Shown piece after piece: positions 16,496 through 25,206 of a DNA stretch of 52,582 nt; the first letter of the stretch is position 1; each line of letters starts with the position of its first letter. Below the pieces are notes generated by a model. It saw nothing but the letters and a program-made list of their open reading frames with translations. It was not told the origin of the DNA and did no database searches. The position numbers were made by a program, and so were the translations under genes. This DNA is from Phycisphaerae bacterium (GTDB lineage Bacteria > Planctomycetota > Phycisphaerae > UBA1845 > PWPN01), in contig JAAYDF010000180.1 in the NCBI GenBank assembly GCA_012729395.1, positions 1 to 52,582 of the forward strand, written 5' to 3'.

Positions 16496-19237
16496 TCAGT
16501 CGTCGCAGGCGGGGTCGGCGGGAATGTCTGCCCCGGCAAAGCACAGGCGCATGCGGCTGAGATCGTAGATATCCACGTCACGGTCGTCGTCCAGCTTGGC
16601 CCTCGCACAGACTGGATCATTCTGGGGCACATAAGCGCCGGTCAGGCAGGCTTGCAGCAAGGCGAAATCGTCGAGGTCCACGTCGCCATCCCAGTCGAGG
16701 TCAGGACGGACAGACCGTACATCGACGGACACCGCGATGGTTCGCGAGCCGTTGAAGGCCTCCGGTGAGGAGACGGTCACGACGGCCTCGTGGAGCCCGA
16801 TCGGCAGGTCGGCCACATCGTAGGACAGCCCCACCGCAACAGGCTCGCCGGCACAGGTGCCGCTTTCGGGAGCAACCCAGAGCCAGTGGGCATCTACCGT
16901 CACGGTGTAGCTGAGCGTACCCGGCCCGGTGTTGGCTACCGTGAAGCTATCGGCGGCCAGGCTGTCACGCCAATGGACACAGCGTTCGATGCGGTCGTGG
17001 CTCAGCCACAGAGTCGGCACCTCGATGACGATGCCGAAGGGGTTGGTGAACGAGGTGCCGCCCTGGCCGATGAGCTCCGCCCGGACATACGTACCGACGC
17101 CGGGCGTGTTCAGGTAATCCAGCGTCGGGCCGACGTGGATCGGCATGCCCATGGAGATCCAGCGGTAGTCCGGAGCGGGCAGCGGCTGCCCGCCGGAGGA
17201 GGCGAATAGGGTGATGGTCCCGCCGGCCTCGTCCCGGACCATGCCGTCGATCACGGGGGTCTGGGTCACATCGCGGGCCGCCGTCGGATGGGTGGCCACC
17301 GAGCTGAAGTAGAACTGCCCGCGTTGCATGGCGTCGCGGACCTGGGCTTCGGTAAGGTCGGCGAGCAGGAAGGTGCTCCAATCGCGGCCCAGATGACTGA
17401 GCGTGTGCATGTCGTCGCAGGCGAGTCCCCACACGGGCCGGTCGGGCATGAGGATCGAGAGGATCTGATCCCAGAGGTAGATGTCGTTACCAGGCCAGAC
17501 GGGCGACCAGTTGCCGTTGTATCGACCGCCCTGGTTGATGACTTCGAGGCCGATGAGATGCTCGTACGTAGTGAACCAGCCCACGTAGTCCTGCACGGTG
17601 TAGCTGTAGCGTCCGGGATGGTTGAGCATGGCCAGGCCGCCGGCCGCTCCGACCTCGCCCAGCGTGCGCTCCAGGTTGTTGGAGGTTGTTTCGTATTGGA
17701 TGAAGAAACTGTTCATGTGATGATGATCAGAGGCCTCGTTGCCCGCGATGGCGACCATGCCCAGGGCGTTCGGATCGCGCTCCCAGTTCTGCCATGGCCA
17801 AGTGCCGCGGTTGTGGTCGGTCAGGGCGAGGATCGAGTATCCCCGCTGGTGGTATTCGTCGATCGCCTCTGCGGGCGTGAGCGAGCCGTCGCTTTGCGTC
17901 GTGTGCGTGTGCAGGTTGGACTTGTGCTGGCCGAAGGTGGTCCAGTCAACATCCGCGTAAGGGTCTACGACCGTGATCCACTCGCGGGCGATCACCTGAA
18001 CCGACAAGTTGGTGTCATCGAGCCCGCCGTCGTTGGCCGAGACAATCGCTGCCGGGCCGCGCGACCCGAGACGCAACAGAACTGGCTGGGCAGGCGGTCC
18101 CCCTTGTGCGAACAGCAGCACAAGCTCTCCATTCACGGCATTCGCAGGGACGGCGATATCGGGTTGCGTGGCGTAGAGAGTCACGGCCACCGGGCGGGTC
18201 TCGTTGCTGCCGGGCGTGATGGCGACCTGGATCCATACGTCGCGTTCCTCCAGGCCTGTCATGCTTGGCGGGCTGAAGGTGACATGACCGACCGCCACCT
18301 CGACCACGAGCGAATCGTCGTCGAGGCCGGCATCATTGGTCGTCGTGATGCTGGCCGAGCCCGCGGCGCCGATCGCCACATTGGCCGTCTGTTGCTCGGC
18401 CCCACCAGCGGGAAAAATGACGGCCAGCTCGCCGCCCGTACCGCCCGTGGGAGATGCGACGGCTGGGTTGTCCGAGGTCAGCGTGACTTGCACGGCCCGA
18501 TCGGCATTGGCGCCGGCCTCGATGGCCACCGTGACCGGACAATCCGCCTTGCCCACCACGGTCTGGATGTGATCGGGTGTGAGGCGAATGCCGATGACCG
18601 GAGGGGTGAAGGTGACGGTCAGCTTGGGGCGCAGAGCGAGTTCGGCGTTCTCGCCGCTGCGGATCTCGACGCCGTCGGTCCCGGTCGGCCGGAAGATCCA
18701 GCCCCAATTGGACGCCGGGTTCGACAACCAGCGAACGAGGCTGGCGGTCACGTTAAGGCTTGCGCTGCCCAGAGCATTGCCGGGGGCACCACCGACGAAA
18801 ACACCGTAATCATCCGGCTGCACGCCGGGACTGCCCCCGAAGTTGTTGTATGTCGTTGCGGAGGTCCAAGGCACCAGGACCTCGTTAACGTCGCCCAGAT
18901 GGCCGGTGTTCGCGATGTCGTAAGTCAGGATCGCGGAGTGGATCGTCGAGCCGCTGGGGATCTGTCCGGCCCCGGAGCCAAAGAGATCCTCGAAACGCAG
19001 CAGGGCATAGTTGATACCGCCGCCATCTTCACCGTCCCATTCGATCACCGCGGCGGAGCCCTGTGAAGTGTCCGGAGCCGCCCCTTTGAGGAAGGTATCC
19101 ACGGTCCCGCCGTACCCGTCGGCCCCTTGCTGGAAGACGAGGGTCTCGGCATCAACCCGCGGAATGAAGGCCAGCGTTGCCAGGCAGAGTGAAACGAATG
19201 TCGCAGCGCGTCCCGCCACCCGCCAGAAACATGCCAT
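16496..19237 (-). CDS. Secreted DNRLRE/CBM96-like, Ig-like and PHP-phosphoesterase protein with paired EF-hand C terminus
   Basis: 913 aa. The ATG at 19237 is chosen because GGAGG sits 8 nt upstream; a TTG 15 nt earlier would place that site inside the gene. A signal peptide ends near RVDAE. Residues about 25-200 resemble the DNRLRE/CBM96 carbohydrate-binding domain. Beta-sandwich Ig-like repeats follow. From about residue 440 a PHP phosphoesterase domain is clear: LHTHTTQSDGSLTP, LALTDHN, GNEASDHHHMN, MLNHPG and GLACDDMH supply the expected His/Asp/Glu metal ligands. A BACON-like domain and an EF-hand pair follow (DLDWDGDVDLDDF and DDDRDVDIYDL), ending PADPACDD. It is probably a secreted metal-dependent phosphoesterase bound to the surface or to glycan; the substrate is unknown. 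Confidence 0.85.
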   Translation of the reverse strand: MACFWRVAGRAATFVSLCLATLAFIPRVDAETLVFQQGADGYGGTVDTFLKGAAPDTSQGSAAVIEWDGEDGGGINYALLRFEDLFGSGAGQIPSGSTIHSAILTYDIANTGHLGDVNEVLVPWTSATTYNNFGGSPGVQPDDYGVFVGGAPGNALGSASLNVTASLVRWLSNPASNWGWIFRPTGTDGVEIRSGENAELALRPKLTVTFTPPVIGIRLTPDHIQTVVGKADCPVTVAIEAGANADRAVQVTLTSDNPAVASPTGGTGGELAVIFPAGGAEQQTANVAIGAAGSASITTTNDAGLDDDSLVVEVAVGHVTFSPPSMTGLEERDVWIQVAITPGSNETRPVAVTLYATQPDIAVPANAVNGELVLLFAQGGPPAQPVLLRLGSRGPAAIVSANDGGLDDTNLSVQVIAREWITVVDPYADVDWTTFGQHKSNLHTHTTQSDGSLTPAEAIDEYHQRGYSILALTDHNRGTWPWQNWERDPNALGMVAIAGNEASDHHHMNSFFIQYETTSNNLERTLGEVGAAGGLAMLNHPGRYSYTVQDYVGWFTTYEHLIGLEVINQGGRYNGNWSPVWPGNDIYLWDQILSILMPDRPVWGLACDDMHTLSHLGRDWSTFLLADLTEAQVRDAMQRGQFYFSSVATHPTAARDVTQTPVIDGMVRDEAGGTITLFASSGGQPLPAPDYRWISMGMPIHVGPTLDYLNTPGVGTYVRAELIGQGGTSFTNPFGIVIEVPTLWLSHDRIERCVHWRDSLAADSFTVANTGPGTLSYTVTVDAHWLWVAPESGTCAGEPVAVGLSYDVADLPIGLHEAVVTVSSPEAFNGSRTIAVSVDVRSVRPDLDWDGDVDLDDFALLQACLTGAYVPQNDPVCARAKLDDDRDVDIYDLSRMRLCFAGADIPADPACDD

Positions 19238-19264
19238 GAATCCTGCCTCCAACCGTTAAGATTA

Positions 19265-19293
19265 CGTTAAGAGGCCGACAAACTCAAGGTCAA
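19265..19293 (-). promoter_or_regulatory. Weak candidate promoter of the PHP-domain gene
   Basis: On the minus strand, TTGACC (19288-19293) and TTAACG (19265-19270) are separated by 17 bp, with a leader of about 20 nt to ATG 19237. The -10 match is poor. Confidence 0.28.
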
Positions 19294-19624
19294 TGTGGGT
19301 GAGCGCGGACGAACGAAAGAACCGCATCCCGCCTCCCGAAGCCACCACCAAAGCGCAAAGCAACCCAGAGGGAAGTCGCGTCAAGCGATGACGTCGGGGT
19401 GACAAGTCCATGACACGACGTCGCGGGCGCACCGCGAAGCGGCAAGCCGTGAGCATGATTGACTCGCCGGCTTGGTGTGGCCGCCGTTGACAGCATCCAC
19501 CGGGCGCTATCCCGAGTTAGTCATCGGAACCAGCGATGAACGCAGATCAACACTGATAAGACTATGAGTTGAGATCACATCGGATCCTGATCCCACGGCA
19601 CTGTGTTTGGCGTTGAGCTGTTGT

Positions 19625-19674
19625 CTCATCCGTGCTCATCCGTGCTCGTCCGTGCTCGTCCGTGTCCATCCGTG
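19625..19674. repeat. 10-bp tandem repeat, five units
   Basis: Five consecutive 10-bp units of the form CTCATCCGTG, with C/T and A/G variants, start at 19625, 19635, 19645, 19655 and 19665. It lies in non-coding DNA. The period is close to one helical turn. A short related direct repeat (CATCGGCGTT twice) occurs near 25082. Confidence 0.75.
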
Positions 19675-19733
19675 GTTCGATTCCGATCGCGAGTAATCTG
19701 GACTATGGGGGCAAGCGCTATAGTGACCGGGCG

Positions 19734-22700
19734 CTACGGGGCGGTCTGGTCTTGGCGACTCTTAGCGATGGCCAAATCGATGAGGTTGATTCGGCCGTCG
19801 AGGTTGAGATCGCACAGGGCGTTGGCGGTCGCGAGCGCCTCGTGGAGGTTTGCGGCGACCAGGCCGAGGTCGGCCAGGTTGACCTCGCCGTCACCGCTCA
19901 CGTCGCCGGCCAGGGCTCGCACTTGGCAATTGGCATCGCCGCCCACCAGCAACCCGGTCCACAGCCCGACGAACTTGCCGGTCACGTCGATCGTATATCG
20001 GCGGCCGTCGGGCAGTGGGGAAAAGCGTTCGCCCGCCGCGGGGTCGAAGCGGACCTCGAGTACGCGGTTGCCGTTGACCAGAGCGACCGAAGTCGGCACA
20101 TAGCTTGTCGGCGGTAGCGTGCCGTCGGAGCCGGTGATCACAACGTCGTTGCCCCCCAATTGCCCGTCGTCGGGCATCACCGGCTCCTCGAACTCGATGC
20201 GGATGAGCCGCAGCCCGTACACCGCCGGCTCGACCACTGGGCCGGCCGAGCCTGTGTCCGCGTCGGTCTTATTGGGGTCCAGGCTGATGACCCACTCGCC
20301 GGCGGCCCCCCGCTGCTGCACCGATTGCCACGAGAGCACGGTACTCAGGTCGAAGATGGCCACGTCGATCGTGGCGACGGCCGTCTGGCCGCAGGCATCC
20401 ACCACCTCGATGGCGAATGTCTCCCAGCCCATAGCCACGGTCGGCTGGTAGCAGATGCGCACACTGTTACCGCCGGCGCCATCGACGAAGGATACAATGC
20501 CCTTGGTGGGTTCACTGCCCGCCTTGACCCGCCAGGTGAGCGGATCGCCCTCGTGGTCGGTCGCGGACAACTGGACTTCGTTCGCCTGGCTGGGGCAGGT
20601 GCTGCCGGTATCGACGACCAGGGAGGCGATCTGCCCCTGCACGATCACGGGAGCTTGATTGACCGCGAGGTTGGCCACGGCGGAGGTGACCGGCCCGCCG
20701 CAGGCTCCTTGTACGCGAACGCTGTAGTCGCCGCTGTGCGACTGGTTCACGGCGGGAATGCTCAGGGCCGGCTCATCCGGGGCACCGGAGATCGGCTCGC
20801 TATTCTTGAGCCATGTGTAGTGGAACGGTCCGGTACCCGCGGCCTGTGCGGTGAACAGGGCCGGCTCGCCTGGACATAGGGCCAGTGGCGTCGGGTCAGC
20901 CTCGATGCTCGTATCCTCGAGGACCACCAGTGAGGCCGCGTCTGACAGCACCGGCGGACCGCAAGGCCCGGTCACCTCGACGCGGTAATCGCCCTCATCT
21001 TCCGGGCTCACCGCAGCGATCACGTAGGTTGCGGCGTCCGGGGCGCCGTCGATTGGGGCGTTACTCTTGAGCCATATGAAATGGAACGGCCCGCTGCCCG
21101 AGGGGGTCACGGCAAAGGTCGCCTCAGCGCCGGGGCACAATTCCAGGCTCGTGGGACCAGCGGCAATGCCTGCCTCCTGCTGGAAGGTCAGTGTCGCCCC
21201 TTGCGAGGTTGCCGATCCGCAGCCGGCGGTCACCACGCAGCGATAGACGCCGCCGTCGCCCTCCTGGACGGGATCGATAGCCAGGGTCGCGGTCTGCGCA
21301 CCGGCGATGGAACCGCCGTCCGCCAGGTCCGCGCTATCTTTCTGCCACTGATAGCTGACCTCGCCTTCTCCGACAGCGGCCACGGCGAAGCCGGCCACAC
21401 CGCCTTCGCAGATCTCCTGGGGCTCGGGATGCTGTGTCACCACAGTAGCCGCCTTGAGCGTCAGGTCTGCCGCGTTCGAGACCGCACTGCCGCAACCGGC
21501 AGTCACCACGCAGCGGTAAGCGGCCTCGTCGGCGGCGTCAATGTCCGAGACGGTCAGTGTGGCGGTGGTCACGCCGGAATAGTGTCCGCCGTTGCCGAGG
21601 TTGCTTGTGTTTTTCTGCCATTGGTAGCTGAGCGTTCCGTCGCCGGCGGCCGTGACGCTGAACGTTGCGGATTGGCCCGGACAGCGGGACCGAGCCTCCG
21701 GATGGCTGGTGATGCTGGTGGCAGTCTTGAGCGACAGGGTCGCGTTGTTGGAGGTGGCGCTGCCGCAACCGGCGGTCGCGATACAGCGATAACTGGCCAC
21801 GTCGTTGGGCTCGATGTTGGCGACGGTCAGGGTGGCGGTCGTCGCGCCGGAGTAATGCCCGCCGTTGCTCAGGTTGTTGCCATCTTTTTGCCACTGGTAC
21901 GAGACGGTGCCGTCGCCGGAAGCGGCCACGGTGAAAGCTGCCGACTCGCCGGCACACTTGGATTGGTTGGCCGGGTGGGTGGTGAAGGCCGTCGCCGTCT
22001 TGAGGGTCAGTGAAGCGCTGTTGGAGTTGACCGAGCCGGCGGAGTTGGTGACGCGGCAGCGATAGTCGCCGGTGACGGTGGCGTCGACGTTCGACACGGT
22101 CAGCTTGGCCGTGCCCGTGCCGGAAAACTTGCCGCCGTCGCTGAGGTCGGTGTTGTTCCGCTGCCAGCGGTAGGAGAGGGTACCGGACCCGGTGGCGGTC
22201 ACGCTGAAGGTCGTGTTCTCGCCCGCGCAGACGTTGCGGTTGGCGGGGTGGGCAGTGATGGTCGGCACGCCGGTGACAGTGACCTGTTTGGTCAGCGTGG
22301 GGCCGAACCAAGCAACGCCGTCGCGGACCATGCGCCAATCGGTGGTGTAGGTGCCGGGTGTGGCCGGGGCGGTCATGGTGAAGCTGAAAGTGTACGTACT
22401 GCCGGGTCGGACTTCGCCGGAGATGTTATGCCGTCCGGCGGCAAAGGGATCGCTGTCGCCGACGGCCCCGAGCCGGAAGTCGCGACCGTTGCTCCACAGC
22501 ACGCCGCGATTGCGATAGACGATGTTCACGCTGTAGGTTTTGTTGATTTCCATGGAGCTGGGGATGGTGTTGCTGACCAGCTCGCAGGAGTACTTGTCCC
22601 AGGTTGGGGAGCGTCCGAAGTAATCGCAGACTCCCTTGTAGATGCCCCACTGGGTGACGGAGCGAAAGAAGTTGTCGATCAGGTACTGGGCATCCTTGTC

Positions 22701-23843
22701 GCAGCGATCGTGGAAGGCGAGCTCGATGAGGATGGCCGGCCGGTTAGGAATGCGGATCTCGCCGAACCCACCGGCGGCATCTTTGACCCCACGACTTGTC
22801 CAGCCGCTGTCGTACATGTCGCGGACGGCACTGATGATGTTGTTGTGCACATTGTTGGCCAGATTCAGGCTGTTGGCCTCGTGAGCCGGGTACTCCATGG
22901 CGGTATCGCGGTAGGTTTCGGTGCCGGTGCCCGCGGCACCGTTGGTGTGGTGCGAGATGTAAATGTGTGAGCCGCGATAGTCGGCAAAGAGCGGACGGGC
23001 ACGAATGTCGTCGTTGAGATCGGTGGTCGAGCTGTCCCAGACACTGGAAGGCAAGCCATTCGCCTGAAGCCAGTATCGGGCGGCCATCTTCCACCAATGC
23101 AGGCCCGTGCCCGAGTGGCAGCAGTTGGACTCGTTCAACTCGCGCGGGACATGCACGGAGGCTCCATCCTGGGTCAGGTACTGATACAGGAACTGCATCA
23201 ATCGCACGCTGTTGGTATCTTCCAGAACGGCTTCGCCAAGCCCGCAGGGGTCGCTGCGTTGCCAGTACCAGGCGGAACCATTCCAATAGCGACCATGCGA
23301 CGGGCCGATGGTGATGTTCAGACCATCGAGGCCCTGAACCGCATCCGGCCCGATGCCGCCGGGGATAGCCCGCGGATCCAGCGGGGGAGGATTTACGTCG
23401 AAATCGACTTTGGTCGGCGGCAGGTAGTCCGCAAGTAGTTGGCCGCGACAGGTGAGTCTGATGCTGCGGATCTCGGGGAAGCCGCCGATCGTGGCCGAGA
23501 ATTGCAGGAAGACACTCCGAAGGGAAGACTCGTCAAGACCGCTGAGGATTTCATCCGAAAGATCGATCTCGGCAGAGTCGCCCACGATCGCAAGTCCGAC
23601 GAGATCGACTCCCGATGGGATATCCGTAGTCAGCCCAGCGGCTTGTTCCTCAGGCGTGGGGCCGGCAATCACGGCCTGGACGGCGACCTCCAGCGGTGAC
23701 TCACCGGGCGGCACCTCGCGTTCGACGATCTCCATACGCAGCGGACCCGGGAATTGGACCTGGACGGTCTCAGCCACAAGCGAACCAGCGGACAGGCAAA
23801 CGAGAATTGCCGCCACAGACCTTAGCGTATGACATCTTTGCAT
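19734..23843 (-). CDS. Giant secreted GerMN / N-acetylmuramoyl-L-alanine amidase with Ig repeats and dockerin
   Basis: 1369 aa. The ATG at 23843 follows an AAGAAGGGGA ribosome site; a GTG 39 nt upstream is not needed. A signal peptide ends near LVAE. Residues about 25-135 are a GerMN domain (SPLEVAVQAVIAGPTPEEQ, IDLSDEI). Residues about 170-420 are an amidase_3-type zinc amidase: LNITIGPSHGRYW, IYISHHTNGAAGTGTETYRD and ILIELAFHDRCDKDAQYLID carry the expected His/Glu/His/Glu ligands. From about 520 onward come six or seven Ig-like repeats with the pattern C..(A/G)..A.F.V.A.G.G..SY.WQK, then an Ig/cadherin-like region. The C terminus is a type I dockerin (DVSGDGEVNLADL, DLNLDGRINLIDL). The likely role is hydrolysis of peptidoglycan cross-bridges outside the cytoplasm, perhaps in remodelling the wall or in attacking other bacteria. 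Confidence 0.9.
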   Translation of the reverse strand: MQRCHTLRSVAAILVCLSAGSLVAETVQVQFPGPLRMEIVEREVPPGESPLEVAVQAVIAGPTPEEQAAGLTTDIPSGVDLVGLAIVGDSAEIDLSDEILSGLDESSLRSVFLQFSATIGGFPEIRSIRLTCRGQLLADYLPPTKVDFDVNPPPLDPRAIPGGIGPDAVQGLDGLNITIGPSHGRYWNGSAWYWQRSDPCGLGEAVLEDTNSVRLMQFLYQYLTQDGASVHVPRELNESNCCHSGTGLHWWKMAARYWLQANGLPSSVWDSSTTDLNDDIRARPLFADYRGSHIYISHHTNGAAGTGTETYRDTAMEYPAHEANSLNLANNVHNNIISAVRDMYDSGWTSRGVKDAAGGFGEIRIPNRPAILIELAFHDRCDKDAQYLIDNFFRSVTQWGIYKGVCDYFGRSPTWDKYSCELVSNTIPSSMEINKTYSVNIVYRNRGVLWSNGRDFRLGAVGDSDPFAAGRHNISGEVRPGSTYTFSFTMTAPATPGTYTTDWRMVRDGVAWFGPTLTKQVTVTGVPTITAHPANRNVCAGENTTFSVTATGSGTLSYRWQRNNTDLSDGGKFSGTGTAKLTVSNVDATVTGDYRCRVTNSAGSVNSNSASLTLKTATAFTTHPANQSKCAGESAAFTVAASGDGTVSYQWQKDGNNLSNGGHYSGATTATLTVANIEPNDVASYRCIATAGCGSATSNNATLSLKTATSITSHPEARSRCPGQSATFSVTAAGDGTLSYQWQKNTSNLGNGGHYSGVTTATLTVSDIDAADEAAYRCVVTAGCGSAVSNAADLTLKAATVVTQHPEPQEICEGGVAGFAVAAVGEGEVSYQWQKDSADLADGGSIAGAQTATLAIDPVQEGDGGVYRCVVTAGCGSATSQGATLTFQQEAGIAAGPTSLELCPGAEATFAVTPSGSGPFHFIWLKSNAPIDGAPDAATYVIAAVSPEDEGDYRVEVTGPCGPPVLSDAASLVVLEDTSIEADPTPLALCPGEPALFTAQAAGTGPFHYTWLKNSEPISGAPDEPALSIPAVNQSHSGDYSVRVQGACGGPVTSAVANLAVNQAPVIVQGQIASLVVDTGSTCPSQANEVQLSATDHEGDPLTWRVKAGSEPTKGIVSFVDGAGGNSVRICYQPTVAMGWETFAIEVVDACGQTAVATIDVAIFDLSTVLSWQSVQQRGAAGEWVISLDPNKTDADTGSAGPVVEPAVYGLRLIRIEFEEPVMPDDGQLGGNDVVITGSDGTLPPTSYVPTSVALVNGNRVLEVRFDPAAGERFSPLPDGRRYTIDVTGKFVGLWTGLLVGGDANCQVRALAGDVSGDGEVNLADLGLVAANLHEALATANALCDLNLDGRINLIDLAIAKSRQDQTAP

Positions 23844-24236
23844 GAACGCATCCCCTTCTTGACTGCGATGAGCAGCAACCACAGGGACTCTTCTTATCCA
23901 GACACCGGAGGGGCGAAATGATGACGCGACTCACCGGTCCGCAAGGGCCGGCAAACCTCCTCCTGCTGATGCTGACTATTGTAAAGCAACAGCTCCGAGC
24001 AGCCAAGCATAATCTTGAGAATCTCGTCGCCTGGGGGGGAGGCCGGGGTGGGCCGCGGGGCCGGCCCGAGGCCGCCGGCGTGGCGGCGTCGCTACAAGCT
24101 CACCGTGAAGCGGAAAGCCGAAAGCCTTGCTGACTCGCAACCCTGTTGCGCCCCCGAAGTCGAAGTCGCGACGCCGGGGCGGACCGTGCTGGTAACGGGT
24201 TGGCTGCGTGACACTGACCGCTCACGGCCGATGGGC
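23844..24236. other. Intergenic region, no gene supported
   Basis: About 390 bp, G-rich around 24029-24080. It should contain the promoter of the amidase gene on the minus strand, but no hexamer pair stands out. Nothing else is recognisable. Confidence 0.4.
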
Positions 24237-24980
24237 TCAGGAAGCCGACGGCTTGCGGCCGAAGATCATCAGTTCCATCTCGTCGAGTCGCGGCCGGCGC
24301 AGGCCCCACTCGCCGGCCGTGCCGCCGTAGACGCCGTCAACGGTGAAGCCGGCCCAGATGAACATTCTGCGGATCTCGGGCGGCGTGTAGCCTCGCTCGC
24401 GAAGACGGAGCGACTTGCCCTCCTCCCCCATCAAGCCGATGACGTCGCTGGTCTCGGTGAGATCCAGCACGCTGAACCTGCCGGCCGCGACATCGTCGTC
24501 ATTGTGCGAGCGGATCATCCGGCAAGCGTTGAGCACGTTGAGAATCAGCCGGCCACCGCCGACCAGTGACGCGCGGATATTCCGCAGGATGGCCATGTCG
24601 TGCTCGAGCGGATCGTCATCCCCGGCCAGCAGACCCATCGAACCTTCGCACAGGCAAATGGCCCCGTCGAACTGAGCCTCGCGTACGAACTCGGTCGCGT
24701 TTGCACAGACCCATTCCACGGTCGCGCCAGCCTGCGTCGCCCGCTGCCGGGCGACCTCCAGCATGCCGGCCGACACGTCCACACCGGTCACCCGGTAGCC
24801 CAGCCTGGCCAACCCCACGCTGTGCCGCCCCGTACCACACCCGAGATCGAGCACTCGCCCGCCGTCACTGACGCCCAGATGCTCCCGCACAAACCCCAGC
24901 TCGGCCTCGGTATTGCGCGTGAAAACCTCGCCGTCGTACTGGTCCGCGAACCCATTGAAGAACTTCGCCCAGTCGTTCAT
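24237..24980 (-). CDS. Class I SAM-dependent methyltransferase
   Basis: 247 aa cytoplasmic protein. Motif I is VLDLGCGTGRHSVGLA (residues about 42-57) and motif II contains VTGVDVSAGMLEVARQRA, so S-adenosylmethionine binding is clear. The C-terminal half contains a beta-rich insert ending in FGRKPSAS. The substrate cannot be read from the sequence; small-molecule methyltransferases of this size are common. The ATG at 24980 is chosen (GGGAG 5 nt upstream; the protein then starts MNDWAKFFNGFADQYD, a usual family opening). An ATG at 25016 is possible but lacks a ribosome site. It is not obviously in an operon. Confidence 0.85.
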   Translation of the reverse strand: MNDWAKFFNGFADQYDGEVFTRNTEAELGFVREHLGVSDGGRVLDLGCGTGRHSVGLARLGYRVTGVDVSAGMLEVARQRATQAGATVEWVCANATEFVREAQFDGAICLCEGSMGLLAGDDDPLEHDMAILRNIRASLVGGGRLILNVLNACRMIRSHNDDDVAAGRFSVLDLTETSDVIGLMGEEGKSLRLRERGYTPPEIRRMFIWAGFTVDGVYGGTAGEWGLRRPRLDEMELMIFGRKPSAS

Positions 24981-25206
24981 GATCGCTCCCACGTTGTCAG
25001 TCCAGCCTTCCAGCATCAGCCAATCAACTCACACGGCAGAAAGAGGCTCAACCCACAGATCCTTCATCACCTTTCCATTCCATCGGCGTTCATCGGCGTT
25101 CACTCGTCGCGGCGCAGCAAGGCGGAGCCGGATCGGCGGTTCGCACGCTTCGGCCCGCCGGCAGAGCCGAGAAGCAACATCGCCACATGCTTCACTAACG
25201 GCCGGG

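Larger units (their letters stand above)
19238..19733. other. Intergenic region with promoter candidate and tandem repeat
   Basis: About 500 bp between two minus-strand genes. It contains a weak promoter candidate for the PHP protein (19265-19293) and a 10-bp-period tandem repeat (19625-19674). No gene is supported. Confidence 0.4.

Noticed and set aside
17288-19066. Long open frame on the plus strand (592 codons)
   Set aside because: Antisense to the PHP-domain gene, which has a signal peptide, recognised domains and a ribosome site.
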